Shown: positions 40,040 to 55,046, counted from the first letter of the stretch. The stretch: DNA of 64,000 nucleotides from Urechis unicinctus (GCA_034190875.2 CM067353.1:38368146-38432145); one strand, 5' to 3'. Numbers and translations are program-made. Notes: generated by a model from the sequence alone, not told the origin.

Positions 40040-41700
40040 TTGCTGACTATCTAACGTCAAAGAGGAAGTTATGAGCTTTTATCTCTTGATGGCATCCACC
40101 CTACGACGGCTATGGATGTAAAAACTGAAGACAAACCATGTACTTAAACTGATATAAGCCATCGCCGACCATTTTAAACGACTTCCGGGTCATTGGACTG
40201 TTTTACATGCAGGACTCGTTGCCATTTTTGTGCTAAGATTTCTCTGTATTTATCGACGTGCACTCGTGATAGTGTCACTCAGCTGCACTGTGCATCTCTC
40301 GGTTGACCGAGACGATCGACCATAAACTCAATCAAACGTCAACCCTTTTATGTATGTTGCGTTATACTGCTTTACATGCTGAGGATACATTTATCATCGG
40401 GGCGTCTCTGAAAACCACTGGTTTATGTAGCAGACAGACACTAAATCAGTTAATTAATGCGACTACACAAACCAGACGCAAAAACGATATTGAGATATTG
40501 ACTACCTGCTATGAATGCTTTTTTATTTAACACAACAATAACAAATGTACGCTATTTTAGGGTAATACATTTACTTAGATTGTACGGCATGGTTTTCAGT
40601 CATCGCGCTTATCCAGATAAGTTGGCTTTAAATCAAACAGTGGAAGTTACTCTGACGCAGTAATCACAGTATTAGCAAATGATCACAGTAATCACAAGAT
40701 TATTAACATAATATTTGTGAAGTAAGGGCCCAATGGTATGCCAAACCGATGAAAATAGTACTGAAATACGGAGCCGATTCATCAAAGTTTACCTGCCTTG
40801 TTCAGTTAAAATGCTATTATTATCAGTTTCGTAACCACATGCTTTAGTAAAAATGCTTTGGTTATATCTGAATAATGATCCTTAGTGGAAAAAAAACAAA
40901 CACGATAATTCGCGCTTCATTAAAACTAGCAATAATTATCATTTCATTGTTTCACAATCGACCTACATATGTCGACTCCCTCAGCATTTTTTTTTATACT
41001 AACCCATCAATGATCGCGCTGATGCATCTTACATGACATGCTACCAGTTATAAAAATATGATAATTATATTTATGTTCGAAATCATGTAATGATGCATGG
41101 ATCCGGGGTTGTAGTCTAAGCCGGAAAGACTGGAAATAAGCGAGCAGCTATACCCTACAAAAATTAAATACACAAAATCAACTCCGATAGCATAATTGTT
41201 CAAAGTAATATGAGCGTAAAAACGCAAGAGCAGAACTATTGCATGTGATAGGGATTGAAATAATAACAAACCGCAAGCAGCAAACCCCACCCTCTTCTTA
41301 CAAGTGTTTGAAGTTAAGCCTGGTAATTGATTTCAGTTAATGATTTCAGGTTCGGTTGCAACCGTATCAATGTCTGTATAGAATTCAGTACATTGTGTCT
41401 TGTAAGTAGGTATCCCACGAGCACGAATGGAAGGTAGGGTCTATTATTCATCCATTCTGTGAGCTCGAGTGACTTTGAGATTTTGGCTCAGATGCTGTGA
41501 TCGGCAAATGCGATAGCAGCTCTAACAAATTCATATCACATGTTTTGAACATTACTCTAAGATTAATGGTTCCCTTAATAACGCTTACTTGGCAAACTGT
41601 GACTTCAAAGAGCATTTCGAGCGATTTGCTACGCTCGTTCCAGACGTCAAGGTCACCGTACTGTTTAGTCAATAAAAACCTGAAATCGTCCACGAAATGG
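40040..41700 (+). repeat. Diverged segmental duplication, copy D
   Basis: Partner of 35035-38072 by the anchors listed there. It ends at the same internal position as copy C, just after a CGTCAAGGTCACC stretch, and like copy C runs directly into an (ATGT)n array. Confidence 0.7.
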
Positions 41701-42810
41701 GTGTATGTATGTATGTATGTATGTATGTATGTATGTATGTATGTATGTATGTATGTATGTATGTATGTATGTATGTATGTATGTTGTATGTATGTATGTA
41801 TGTCCTGTATGTATGTATGTATGTATGTATGTACGTATGTATGTATGTATGTGTATGTATGTATGTATGTATGTATGTATGTATGTATGTCTGTATGTAT
41901 GTATGTATGTATGTATGTATGTATGTATGTATGTATGTATGTATGTGTCTGTATGTATGTATGTCTGTATGTCTGTATGTATGTATGTATGTATGTATGT
42001 ATGTATGTATGTATGTATGTATGTATGTATGTATGTATGTATGTATGTATGTATGTCTGTATGTATGTATGTATGTATGTATGTATGTATGCATGTATGT
42101 ATGTATGTATGCATGCATACATGGAACGATAGATGGATTCATGGATGCATATACGTACGTATGCGTACATGTATGTGTGTATATATGTATGTATGTATTT
42201 ATGTATGTATGTATGTATGTATGTATGTATGTATGTATGTATGTATGTATGTATGTATGTATGTATGTATGTATGTATGTATGTATGTATGTATGTATGT
42301 ATGTATGTATGTATGTATGTATGTATGTATGTATGTATGTATGTATGTATGTATGTATGTATGTATGTATGTATGTATGTATGTATGTATGTATGTATGT
42401 ATGTATGTATGTATGTATGTATGTATGTATGTATGTATGTGTATGTATGTATGTATGTATGCAAATGTGTGTATGTATGTATGTATGTATGTATGTATGT
42501 ATGTATGTATGTATGTATGTATGTATGTATGTATGTATGTATGTATGTATGTATGTATGTATGTATGTATGTATGTATGTATGTATGTATGTATGTATGT
42601 ATGTATGTATGTATGTATGTATGTATGTATGTATGTATGTATGTATGTATATGTATGTATGTATGTTTGTATGTATGTATGTATGTATGTATGATACTGT
42701 ATGTATGTATGTATGTATGTATGTATGAATGTATGTATGTTTTGCATATATGTACGTGCGTATGTATGTATGTATGTATTTATGGATATATGTATGTATG
42801 TATGCATGTA
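41701..42810 (+). repeat. (ATGT)n array, about 1.1 kb
   Basis: Long TATG array with scattered substitutions (TGTCTG, TGTACG), a less regular bridge at 42110-42185, a GCAAATG break near 42460 and a decayed right end. Long open frames on both strands are all low-complexity by-products. Confidence 0.97.
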
Positions 42811-43031
<221 letters not shown>

Positions 43032-43659
43032 TTGTCCTCACATCCGACGATGTGATGTACAATGATGCATCCAGTGAGCAGCTTGATGACCCATCATCTA
43101 ACCAAAACCAATTTAATCGATTTCATTATGTATTGATCCTTTGCAACAGACGTCCCAGCTGTAATTTATTATAGCACACGCCAAGGTATTATTATAATTT
43201 ACACCGCGTTTTTGCTCCTCCCCTCCAGCTGCAAAATCTTCATCATCAAAGCAATCCCCTCCAGCTGCAAACGTTCTTGTTGATCATCACGTTCTTGATG
43301 AGTGCAATCTTGTGGGTCGATAAACTAGAAAGCAGTTATGAAACAACAGTTTGATCACCAGTTACGTTCTTGATATTGATACACCGTAGGTTTGTTAATG
43401 ATTAGGGATCGCATTGACCTACGGTAGATCACAAGTAAAGTATCTAGTTTTTCATAGCTAATATCTCCATTGACCTGTCACTGCGACTTTGTAGGTGCTT
43501 AATTATTGATGCGGTCAAAGCTGCTTGATGTAGCCCATTTTAATATTGTCGGTTATATATTGGCATGTTTGTAAAGAGCATCCGATGGTTTCCTGAGTCA
43601 AAAGCCCTTCAAAGTCAATATTTTCATCGGTGCCGCTACATAGTTTTATTCGAAGGGCG
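43032..43659. other. Unassigned stretch
   Basis: Contains CCCCTCCAGCTGCAAA twice (43218 and 43258) and CACGTTCTTGAT-like words. No gene recognised. Confidence 0.4.
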
Positions 43660-43945
43660 TCATGTATCGGTCTCTAACTCCCCATCAATTATTGTGGGTA
43701 TCTGTCCATATATCCTCTTCACTGCTTGTGTCGGTCTATTACTTCCTTTCACTGCTTGCGAGCATCAGTCTGTAACTCCCCTTCACTGCAGGTGATAATC
43801 GGACTGCAACACCTCTTCACTGCTAACAGCTCATAGGTGTCCGTCGCCACCTATCATTAAGTGCTTGTGAGTGTCGGTCTCTAACTACTATTTACTGCTT
43901 ACGAGTGTCAGTCTTTAACTCTTCTTCGCTGCTCGCGAGTTGTTG
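43660..43945 (+). repeat. Degenerate minisatellite, about 34-bp unit
   Basis: Repeated words TTCACTGCTTGCGAG, GTCGGTCT and CTAACTCC recur about eight times (for example near 43720, 43750, 43785, 43865 and 43905) with strong divergence. Overlapping open frames are not gene-like. Confidence 0.75.
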
Positions 43946-44187
43946 CAAGTTAATAAACTTGGTGCCCTTTGGACATGTTACTTTCTATCATCAAAGGGGC
44001 TAAAAATACTCTTTAATACGAACTATATCTATGATATGATGTGGCGGATTTCAGTATTCGCCAACGCCCACGTCGATTCGGTTCCATATGTTCATATTTG
44101 ACGTCAAGCTTTATATGTAATTCAACACCTGCTGACGTCTTATATCAAGGCCATCAACGATTAACGTTAATGAATGAAATGATATTG

Positions 44188-44840
44188 TTAAGCTATTTCA
44201 CCATTCTGAAGCAGGCAGGTTCTGAGCCTGCAGGAATAGCAGAGGATGATATATCGATTTATAAGACCGGTCGCCTTAAGGAAAGGGGATTTGCCTGTTA
44301 GTATATTGAACAGATAATTTACGAACACCCTAATTGTAATACCCCAATACTCTCCACAGTCCGAACATAGATGCGGAGCTTGAGAGCCACAATGTAAGGT
44401 TCTGTTACGTTTAACGTAAACACTGCGTATATACATATCATTCACACCAATTCGCAATAGCGGTCCGCCAATATCTTCTGCAAAGAGTATCGGCAAACTG
44501 ACCAAAACTATTGTTGCCAAAGAACATGAAATTACCACTTTTGTAAACAAGTACGTCGCACTAGCTCTCTCGTCACATAAACCGAGAACCGCAGGGCGCT
44601 TGCAGACGCATATTGTCTCAATATAAGTTTAATTATACCTTGGATTCAAGATATGGGAAAATATTATGCGTATATTGGCAAACGCTAGGTATTCGCAGGC
44701 AAATAATATAAGTAATACGTAGCTGACGCAGGCAATCCTTCGTGTTAAGCTTCCTAAGCAATAAATTATTGTGTTGCTCAGGGCAGTAATAATAGTGCCT
44801 GAAATCTGAACAGTAGCCTCGTTAGTATCTTTTGTGCGGC
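44188..44840 (-). pseudogene. Possible decayed membrane-protein fragment
   Basis: On the minus strand one frame is open from about 44840 to 44188 except for a single TAA near 44635. It has no early ATG. It contains several hydrophobic segments, for example IACVSYVLLILFACEYLAFA, VVISCSLATIVLVSLPILFA and ITIRVFVNYLFNIL, separated by basic and Cys-containing stretches. A rhodopsin-like receptor remnant is conceivable, but no diagnostic motif is intact. One open frame of this length is expected by chance in a window this size, so the call is weak. Confidence 0.18.
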
Positions 44841-47800
44841 TTCAATAACCACTATAATGCCAGCCAGTGCCGGCTAGATGTCACGAATGGCTCAGTTTGA
44901 AGAATTGACGAGGAACTACCTGGATGACACCAGGACATATTACTATTCTGACAAGGTTTAGAGCTTACGGACGCCAAGGTAACACAGCTATGGGGGTAGC
45001 CATATGCATCACTTTCACTGATGCAAAAATATGAATATTTGATAGATTACCTAGCACAATCATGTGGAGGGGAATACATTATTAGGAAATCGTACACGTA
45101 ATATTTCAGCCTCAGCCTATATATGGAGGTGTTACGAAGATCGGAAGCACTGCATACTTTTGATTTTGCTAGAATATTAGTTGGAGCATTTCTCAGATGA
45201 TATGGAGGAGGAATAAAGGCCATGTATCTGTGTAACCGATTTCCTCTGCTCTAAAGGCACGTTTTCATATGCTTTGTTATCATTTTCAGAGCATATAGCC
45301 AATAATGGAAGGTGACTGATCGTTAGTTGCTTCAAGACAGACTCAACAATGAGAGGACATTGGCGGATAGGCAGAGGCGGTAAGGGTAGGGAGACCAGTA
45401 GCTGTGGAACATATGTTATTTCTTCAATCTGTATTAGACATTTGAGAGAGGTTTAAGGTGGTATGCGGGGTATTGTCGGGTGTATAGGGAGGTCTTTTTG
45501 CGACTTGACCGACCGGGTGCACTTAACTTGCTATCGCTAGGTCTAGGAACATGACATTTCGATGTTTCAAAATATCAGACGTGTAAAGTATTTTTCAAGC
45601 ATCAGGTAGTTGAGGACATCTTGTCGGTGATTAAGAAATCTATACGCAAGTGGCAATCCTATTTACCAGTGGTGATTACACAGACCCATCACTACATGGT
45701 ATATTTGGAACGTGGGTCATTTATGTCAGTTGCAGCAGTCGTATTCTGTTGCATCTACTCTCATTTGCTTACTTATTTCTTGTGCGTTCACTTGCCGTTA
45801 AACATAATATTAGTTGAACATTAATGCCCAAGTTTTGCAAACCTTCATTATTGGTCATTATTCTGGTAAATGTCATGATTGATTACTGCCCATTTCTTAG
45901 AAATATCCAACAAAACAATATGTGCGATGCAGATTAACTTTCCAAAAGTCAGCAATGCTGTCTTTGAGAGACGCAAATCTCATTTATTCGATATTATATC
46001 AAGATTGATTGAGTAGGGAGGCTGCATTCGGTATGATTAGTTTCCATTATCTGATATTGCAATATCCCTCTATTGGAAAGGTGTTACCACATCTATCTAT
46101 GTTAGATGCTGCTGCATTCCGAGTTAAACCTAATAGTTTGTGTTATTTAAGTAACACAATTAAAACCTTTAACATGATTAATCATCCCCAACTGTGAACG
46201 TATCATCACCTATCATGCAACGTATTCGTGGGTGCATTGTATTATACCATTTGTCAAAGGATGCATCATAAGACCATATTTTTTTTATTGTGAATATATA
46301 TCACGTGTGCCTCTATTAACTGCCTCCTTACATTTGACAAGAAAAGTTATATGTTAGACGGGTGAACCAAGATATATAGTTTCGATATCCCGTTTGCACT
46401 GACATTAGCTAAGTGCACGTCAACTATTCATCCATTCAATTGTACAAGTATTCGTGGCTTACAATTGTTCGCTAGATACATAGCTAAGACCATTTATTTG
46501 CGCTTTTTAAATGTGTATTAGACTGTTTACCAAGTTCCTGCTGCATGCCATTTTCAAAGCTGCGTGACAATTCAAATTGATTTAGTAGTCAATATTTTCT
46601 ACCAAAGCGACAACCAGTAGTCTGCATAGAGGATAAATTTAACGAGCTCGTTTGTAATATCATATATCTTTATATCCTATTATTTTGGTGTACAGCACAA
46701 GGTCACAGCCCACTATGGTTTGGGGATAAAAAGACAAACACAGTATATCGGCGTATCATTTTACTATGATTTATCAGAAGCAACGCTCGTTACAACATTG
46801 GCTGTGCAGCCGTCACAGACTGTATGGACACAACTAACTACTCATGTCACAAATTGGACTTCTCCAATAAATTACCATCTAATCAGCATCATCTTTTAAC
46901 GGTGAACTTAACTTGGTTACAGTGCTTTTACAGCTCTGCAAGTGCGCAAAGTGGATATTCTGGAAAAAAGACTTGCAATATAATCTATCAAGTTCTAAGT
47001 ACAAAAGCTTAGCCACTCATCAAATGTTGGAATATATTGCAATATAGCCCTACATTTTGCGACGGTCTGTAACCATAGTTGCATTGAGGACTTACGAATG
47101 ATTGAAGGGCGGGTCATGTAATAAGGTACTCTCCTCCTTAAAACGAACCCTCATCGTCCCACTGGAATAACTTGTCATTAACCTATTATCGCTATGAAGC
47201 TTATCTAACTTGTTAAACGGGAACTTTGTTAACATGTCATTTGGTCTAGATTTTAGCACATTACATGCTGAATGATATTAAGGGCAGTAAAGGTAATGCT
47301 ATCATGAGTGCGCATCAATAAATATAAGAAAATATGAGTTCACAAAGGCAGTAGCGCAATGATTCTCAGCTCATTGGATATGAACTGTACTAGCTCATGT
47401 TATTATCGACGAATAAACCTCTAAAAAGGAAGAGGTGAGGTCATCCATGTTTTGTTGATAAACTGTCTCGCTAAAATAGTCATGGCAAATGGAATGGCAA
47501 ACGGGTGATTGAATAGATCTAAAACTACCTCGGTTTGTTGCTCATGTTACCTAAGATGCGCAGTTACATTATTTTCTGCTCCGGCATTCTAAGAACTACC
47601 ATTACAACATAAAACAATATGTAAGTCTAGTGAGGGCACTCATTCATCTTATTGCATTCTCACGAAATGTATTACTTTGGTGACAAGCGTAGCTAGAAAT
47701 GCTTTTTAATTGAGCCTAAGTATTGTGGACGTAGTCAGTGGTATAAGGTCAATCCAGCGTCCTCAATGACCTTTATGCATCAAAGGGATTGCCTTTCAAA

Positions 47801-49814
47801 CGCATAAATGGATAAGGCACGACTCATTTGGCAACGAAATCAAAGTTTCAAAATTGCCTGCAAATATTAACTTGTATAATAAACAAAGTTTATTGTTTGT
47901 GGTTGTGTGTGGGTCCAGAGAGGTAATATGATATGTGTACTCTACCAACTCATATTGTCATTATAGGCGGTCATCTATATCAATAAATCACTACGACAAT
48001 TACATTGTTTCATCTGCGAATGTCGATGCCAAGATATTGCACGTAATATGACATGAGAAAAGTGGACAACATCAAATGCAAGCAATGACAAATTGCTACG
48101 TAGCAACATGCTTCCGGAGGCAGTCATGATAATGAAATCCAAAATTGCATTGAATGCCTCAAATTTTTAACCAAGCTAGTATTATTATTGCGACAAAAAG
48201 GCCACCGAGCAGATGCTTGATACAAATATATATGGATCGCTAAACGTGGTGCCAAGAGTGAATATGATAACATATACAGTTGCAGACAGGCATTTGAGTG
48301 CTGCTGGATAATGATAAATAAGATTTTCTCTTCGGCCATCTATTACTCAATCATTTAGTTATGATGTATCATCCTGAACAGAAAATACAAAGCATCGCTC
48401 TCGCAGCTTACCACATCGAAGACATGTAACAATGAGGTGATATAGCGTGCATTACAAAGGTAGAGTGAATCAAACTGACTATATACAAAAACAAAGCTTG
48501 GCAAAGCAGCTCTCAAGGCAGAGGTTAACATGAAAGATTCATCGTATTAGTGAGCGCTAATTCTATATTAACACACGGTATATCAAACGCTGACAATGGG
48601 GAGGGCGCATCAAATGGAACAAGGTAAAGTAACACGTTTATAACTTAAATGACACGCAGATTATACGTAATGTAATTACATATCACCAACTCCTTTTGTC
48701 TCAGTATCATAACAAGTCTCAAACATTTGCTATTCACAGCGTGGATTATACAAGTGTACTTTCATGCCGACATTCAACCATAATAATGTCAAACAATATC
48801 AAGATCATAGACCACCTTGCAAAGCCATTTTTGAACCGACTTTAAATGAATGAAAACTTTACCTAAAAACGGTCACCTCTAGGGAACAGTATCAGGCAAT
48901 GACACACACAGTCTAACTAGACTAATCCAATCAAAAAGCGGTACAGCCTAACCCCATGCACTGATATAGTATTACCGTATGCACCGTCACGTAGACCAAG
49001 TAGAACCTTAACCTGGGTAATCCCATGATAACTTTGGTGCCTTTTATATTTCACTGTATTGAACTTACTATTAAGGAGATTTAGTTTCTAATTTTGAGAG
49101 TAAGTACATTGAAACTGTTTAATGCAATAAGATTTAAAGCATTTAGTCAGGAAATAACACCTATGAACAAATTGTCAGCGGTATCATCGAGCTAATAATG
49201 ATCCCGATGAGGCATTAACGACCTAATCTACTCGCAACGAGGTCATATATCATCCATATCTTGGCTAGCATTTAATGAAGCAACATGATACAATGGTGTT
49301 CTGTATAAGCCACGTCGTGCCTCTAGTCGTGCATCGTTTATCGTTATACTAGAAAAACAAAGACCTCATTTATTCCCTGGACAATAAAGCGTCTGGAAAT
49401 ATCCCGTACTATTAAATGTCCAAAACTACTGAGAGCGCCAGTATGTCTTCCTAAGAGTTATGGAAACCATAACAATTGAGTATAAAAACCGCCTCTTGTG
49501 AGAGCAGTACACTATGGCCAGTATGTTAGACAAGAGATATAGGCGAAGATAGATGGTATGGGTCGGGAGAGAGCATTGGTTGTCCTGGCATTACGTGGGG
49601 TTACAAACAATAGATACTGTCCCATTAATTTACTTTCTGAATTGGACGCTTCTTGCGACATGATTGATTTCACTGATTGATGTTTGCATTGCTAAGAGCA
49701 AATAGGCAACCACTGATGCTCTAGATGTGAAGGACAGTGGTGAAAATATGCAAATAAGTTATATTTGTTGACTAAACGTATATAACACATTCACAAAACT
49801 GCAAAGCGTACATA
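44841..49814. other. Unassigned stretch of 5 kb
   Basis: AT-rich DNA without recognised genes or arrays. One part (48005-48065) faintly resembles 25750-25810 in duplication copy A (GTTTCAT, GCGAATGTC), so more distant members of that repeat family may lie here. Confidence 0.45.
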
Positions 49815-50032
<218 letters not shown>

Positions 50033-50997
50033 ATTATATTTAAATTTTGATCAGTGAAAAGTTTTTCACTGTCACTCTTCGGTACGTTTCCTGTCAACTT
50101 TTATCATCGCTCTAGCGTCTTTCACTCGGAAAACCAGACGGCTTTGTGTCCTTCGGCCTCCTGAAGATTCACTATCGCTGCTTTAAATGGGTTTTTTTTG
50201 TGGTTACATCCAAAAACCATACAGAGCTTCATATTCCTAAGCAAACATAAGTAAATTTGACGATAGATAAAATCGCTTGCAGCATACGTAGTCTAATCAA
50301 ATCATCTGGAATAAGGCTTGAGCCAAAGACGCCTAAAAATGTACGCACCCACTGCGCACGACAATGAGAACGCTACTTTTCCCAAAGGTCCGTAATTAAT
50401 TTTGGCTTGCTTATTTTCATAAATCAGGCTTATCATATTCTAACCTACCCCTCTTTGATAATTTTAAACATGATATATCAATGTGAATGATTGGTAGGTA
50501 GCTTTAACCGACGTAATTAACGACTTAATCATGATGTGATATCCCACATTGTCAACGATATGACAAAATATGCCTGGGCTCACGAGTTCAACGTGCCTTA
50601 TTGTTTCCGTCACGATGGTGGTATTACATTGTTAACAACCATCTTTAGCGAGTGAACACAAAGTAAACATACCGTTTCGGGCATGCCAAACGGCAATAAG
50701 TGCATTTATATTGCCCATTATAATACTTATTACCCCTCAGCTTAGCACAAGACGCCATGCTGTTAGTATGTAGGTCATTGTCAAAAACTACCTGATGGCT
50801 ATTCTGCATTTGTTACTACGGAAAGCTGCACAATAATGCTTCAGCAAGTGTCTAATGAATCACAACAAATAGTTCACAAACCTCATTAAAGCAGACCTAG
50901 TCATGTGAATACCGGATAGGCTGCAAAAGTAATACATAGTACATTGTGATGCCAGATTATTTATTACTGCAAAAGCGAATGTGAATTATAATGCTCA
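50033..50997. other. Unassigned stretch
   Basis: No genes recognised. Confidence 0.45.
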
Positions 50998-51421
50998 AAT
51001 AACGGTTAAAATATAACGAGAAGCCCCCGAAAACAACTCGAATAGTGTAATTCAATTGGTGAGCATCTGGCTCAACCGGCGATATACCAATGCCAAACAC
51101 GTCTGGAAACAATCACATATATTAATTTGGTTACTCACAGACATTTCTTATGCTTTGCTGTCTTTTGCTTCATCTTTATTGTTGTGAGGCAACAAAATAA
51201 AACTAAAGTCGATATTTTGATCGGTTGTGGCTTTAATAGGAGCTTAGCATATGAAAGAAATATGGAAGGTCAAACACATTCTAGGCGTAACATTTCTGAT
51301 GGTGAGTTATTTGCCTAGATTTTTGATAGTAAAAGAGCACTCTAAAAGCCATTTGAAAATAATAATTGCTTCTTTGGTGTCTTTTGCTAATGCTTGTATT
51401 ATAATTGACCTCGGGTGATAC

Positions 51422-51518
<97 letters not shown>

Positions 51519-51643
51519 ATGTTGAAACAAACTGAAAGCTAAAAGCAAAGATTAACTGACAAGGCAAAGTACTGAAAAGAAAGTCGTGAACGGGATACAT
51601 ATAAGATTCATATTTGGAATTGTCCTGCATCTAGCACTCGCTA
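50998..51643 (+). repeat. Interspersed repeat block, copy 2
   Basis: Collinear with 3990-5367: left part 50998-51424, a pure (TA)n array at 51424-51514, about 70 bp not seen in copy 1, and right part 51585-51643. Shorter than copy 1 because the 630-bp middle of copy 1 is absent. Same orientation, 47 kb away. Confidence 0.85.
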
Positions 51644-52390
51644 GTTGTTTAACCTCTATTATGGTATGTGTTGGGTTCACCATATTCGGTCGCTGTACGC
51701 ATTTATTTATTGAACAAATTGCATAATGGCAAATAAAGTCATTTCAGATCAAATGGAATTGATAAAAATCCCTCAAATTTGAGGAAATGCCGTCCGTATC
51801 TTTGTACTGTGCTGTGTCATTTGCTCATAATGCAAATAGGTTCAACGGGAATCTATGACATAGTAATATATCTTTACGTAAAATGCAGCATCAAACAGCA
51901 TGATCTACAGACTATGCTGATAATATAACTAGCAGGAAAAGAAATACAACAAACTACTTATAGTCTGGGAGCCAACTGCCATTTTTCCCCTTAACCTTGC
52001 ATTGATGTATTAAGTTTTTTTTACTGTTGATTTTGGTAGCCAAGGGTCTCTATTTTCAGAAACTGCTTGATGACATGTTGTCATCTTTGAGCAATTTGAG
52101 AAATTCAAGATGGCGTCCAAGATGGCCGCCATTACATATAAATGACCATAATTCCCTACCTGTTCATCATAGGAAGGTGATTTTTGTCTCTATACCTAGG
52201 TTTTAGGGGCCAAGCTATCCATTAGAACTAAGTATTATGTTAATATCATATTGTAATAGACGGGCACTAATGATTCACTATTGTCTTTTCAGGTGCTGCC
52301 CGTATGACAAAACTTTATCAAACATAGCAAAAACTCGGGACGGGACTGAATTCTTGAAAAAAAGTTTTAAAACCGAATGCACAGTTAAAT
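51644..52390. other. Unassigned stretch
   Basis: Contains the word pair CAAGATGGCGTCCAAGATGG followed by CCGCC at 52106-52130, a motif I recall as common in repeats of aquatic invertebrates. No gene recognised. Confidence 0.4.
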
Positions 52391-52490
52391 NNNNNNNNNN
52401 NNNNNNNNNNNNNNNNNNNNNNNNNNNNNNNNNNNNNNNNNNNNNNNNNNNNNNNNNNNNNNNNNNNNNNNNNNNNNNNNNNNNNNNNNN
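52391..52490. other. Assembly gap of 100 N
   Basis: Exactly 100 undetermined bases, the usual placeholder for a scaffold join of unknown length. Distances across it, including that between repeat copies at 4 and 51 kb and anything to the right, are not affected on the left but unknown across the gap. Confidence 0.99.
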
Positions 52491-53924
52491 CGAACAACAA
52501 ATGTTAACTATCCACTAAAACTTACTAATATACTAAAATGATAAAGAAAGCGCCCAAAACGTCTATAGATTAAACTTATTGAGGCCCTGTTCGAAAAGTT
52601 TGTCGTTGTTTCCTTAGGCAGCGACAAGTTTACACACATAAAACAGGTGCTACTCAATTATCAAGCCCTTAAAACACTCCAGCTAAACAATAAATCAACA
52701 TAGTATTCAATAGTTTCGACATCTGAAAATAACCACGAAGTGAAACATAAACACTGTGACAGAAACGTTATTAAATGGTTTGATGTGCAGGTGCCAACAT
52801 GGGCCAAATTTAAGCTAGTAATAATGCAGAAGAACAGTCAACCACTATGTTATTATTCGTTGTTATGAATAATAACGCCCTAGTTGTCATACAAAGACGA
52901 TTATTTAAGGATTAGTTGGTAGAAAGAGCATAATGCAATATGCAAATGCATTCTGCAATAATCTATATGATCCAAAGATTAAATGAACGATTCCTTATTC
53001 AATGGAATATGTGAGGTTCCAAAGTATATGCTTATAGGTAGCATCGAGCCAATCGAATGCCTATAAGGCACATTACGCCCCAGGGAGCATCCGATGCTTC
53101 AATCCAATAGGATCCATGAGACCCTCATACTCCATAGGTTATCGAATGCAATATGCACCAAGGCTTTTTATTGGCATTACATAGTATGTTATGCTTATGC
53201 TTACCAGAACTGGAACATGGTGATCTACGTATCTTTTGGTCAGGCTGTTTTAATGAATATCAGTAATCGTTAGACCGCTGAACTTTTTGAAGCAGGAATC
53301 GCTAATCAAATATTGGGCCCATGCGCGATTCACAGTCATTCATCCATCCATCACCGATGAGCTGAAATATGACATTTAATATAACATAGAAGATGACATG
53401 GCCACTGCCTGCTGTAGCGCGCAAATAACAACAGTGACATATGCCAAACAGCTACAACATGCGTGATACCATCTATATAAGAGGACAAGAATAACATAAA
53501 TGAATCAGTAAAAAATGACATCGACCAACAGCATGTTACATACTGCGCGATCAATTATGGATCGGCAATTCAACATTCGGTAATGTGCGCTTTCCAACAC
53601 TCTCAGTTCTGGTTATTATGCTTAAATTCATTCAGTGTAATCATCAAAACTATAAAATCGATTTTAAAATTCGAACCTTATTCAACGAACAAAGCGATTC
53701 AGCTTCACTGATTAACTAAATTTGTGTAGTTTCCTTCCATGTAGGTATCTCTTGCAAAGCAAAAAGATTCTCATTAGTATATGTCGTTGGATAAACTTGT
53801 CACCACCTTACCACTGATCAACGGCACAAAATTTGCAAACGTATAACAGAAAGAGACAGGAACTCATCACATGGCCTCGCATACCTAGCAAAGTCGAAGT
53901 ATAAATAAATAGTCGGTATTGCCA
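52491..53924. other. Unassigned stretch
   Basis: No genes recognised. Confidence 0.45.
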
Positions 53925-54091
53925 TATATATATAAAACAAGGCTATAATAATATATATATCAATGAACATAATATATATATATATATAACACAAGAGATA
54001 TATGTATATATAGTACTTTGATATATACACGAGAGTCGTTGTATGTAAATATGTATATGAATGTATATATATATATATATATATATCCATA

Positions 54092-54122
<31 letters not shown>

Positions 54123-54140
54123 ATAAATATATATATATGC
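53925..54140. repeat. TA-rich microsatellite, interrupted
   Basis: TA runs of 15-40 bp separated by short unique pieces; the purest part is 54065-54140. Confidence 0.9.
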
Positions 54141-54199
54141 AAAATTTGATAAACATGATAGAGTCAATATAGCTCGTGTAATATAATATATATATACCC

Positions 54200-54354
54200 T
54201 GATAGCACAGCATATATAGACAAAGGCAGTAATGTTTGACTTGTGTACAATTAATGCAAAGATTGTCTTATAAAAAATACTCGTAGAAGTGACTATAGAT
54301 ACAAAATCTATCTCTCTAAGTATATGCTTGATTGTGAGGTGGTTTCTAACTGTT
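54200..54354 (+). repeat. Direct repeat, left copy
   Basis: About 155 bp aligned with 56268-56426 in the same orientation (shared GTGTACAATTAATGCAAA, ATACTCGTAGAAGT, AAGTATATGCTTGATT, GTGAGGTGGTTTCTAACT). Identity by eye is roughly 80 percent with small indels. Lies 350 bp upstream of the start of the gene at 54701. Confidence 0.85.
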
Positions 54355-54700
54355 TGTGTGTTTGTATGTGTGTGTGTAATGTGTGTGTGTTTGTGCTGTA
54401 TGTAGTAGAAGTTTACAGTTATTTGCCCCCCACAGACTGTTGGCCGTGTGGAATTATCTTGTCGGTTGATGACCCAGTAAAGGGATGGGAGTCAAACCTT
54501 TATTAAAATATTGAGAAAAATACATTTTGATTTCCATGACTTTTCAAACGATTGATATGTACGCATTATTTCACAATATTGTAAAGAAAGCCGCAACATT
54601 GCGAAGATATTTCTTGGGGAAAACGCGCCTAGCCTTTATACAGCGATATCTCTCTTGACCAATGAGAATCGCTCTACTATCGATGATCTCGTAGCTCAAG

Positions 54701-55046
54701 ATGACGGACTCGTCTACGGATGAAGTCTTATCGAGCGACGAAGAATTTTGTTAGAAACGTTGCTATATGTACATTTCTCCTCCAAACAAATCCACTGTAG
54801 TGCTATGTAATAGTAAAACATGGCCACGGTTCATCGAATTTGTACTGCAGTGGCAACATTTAGAGGGCGGTCAGTTTTGTGTGCACGCACATGCTGCAGA
54901 CATAAAAAGGTGGCGACATTGCAGCTTGGATGCCGGCTTTCATGGCATTTGCTATGCAAGATTTACAGATAAACAACACGTTTTGCGAGTGCAAGAACGT
55001 ATCACCAAGAGCTAAGAAGCACATGCAAGTAGCGTCGCCAGTACAG
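54701..55046 (+). pseudogene. Uncharacterised Cys/His family gene, first exon (broken)
   Basis: ATG at 54701 starts an acidic N-terminus (MTDSSTDEVLSSDEEFC) and meets TAG at 54752. The same frame continues after the stop through a second ATG at 54767. It then encodes a module with TWPRFIEFVLQW and DAGFHGICYARFTDKQ; such a Trp-rich start and FHxxCYxxFTDK are typical of N-terminal Cys/His modules in multi-copy cnidarian, mollusc and fish proteins of unknown function. The frame stops again at TAA 55013. To reach the consensus donor CAG then GTATGT at 55047 in the phase needed by the next exon, the frame must shift by one base near 55010. So there is one nonsense codon and one frame break. Translation from 54767 alone would bypass the first. 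Confidence 0.55.

Noticed and set aside
54635..54663. TTTATA (54635) and CCAAT (54659) upstream of ATG 54701
   Set aside because: The order is reversed relative to a normal promoter and both words are common by chance in this DNA.
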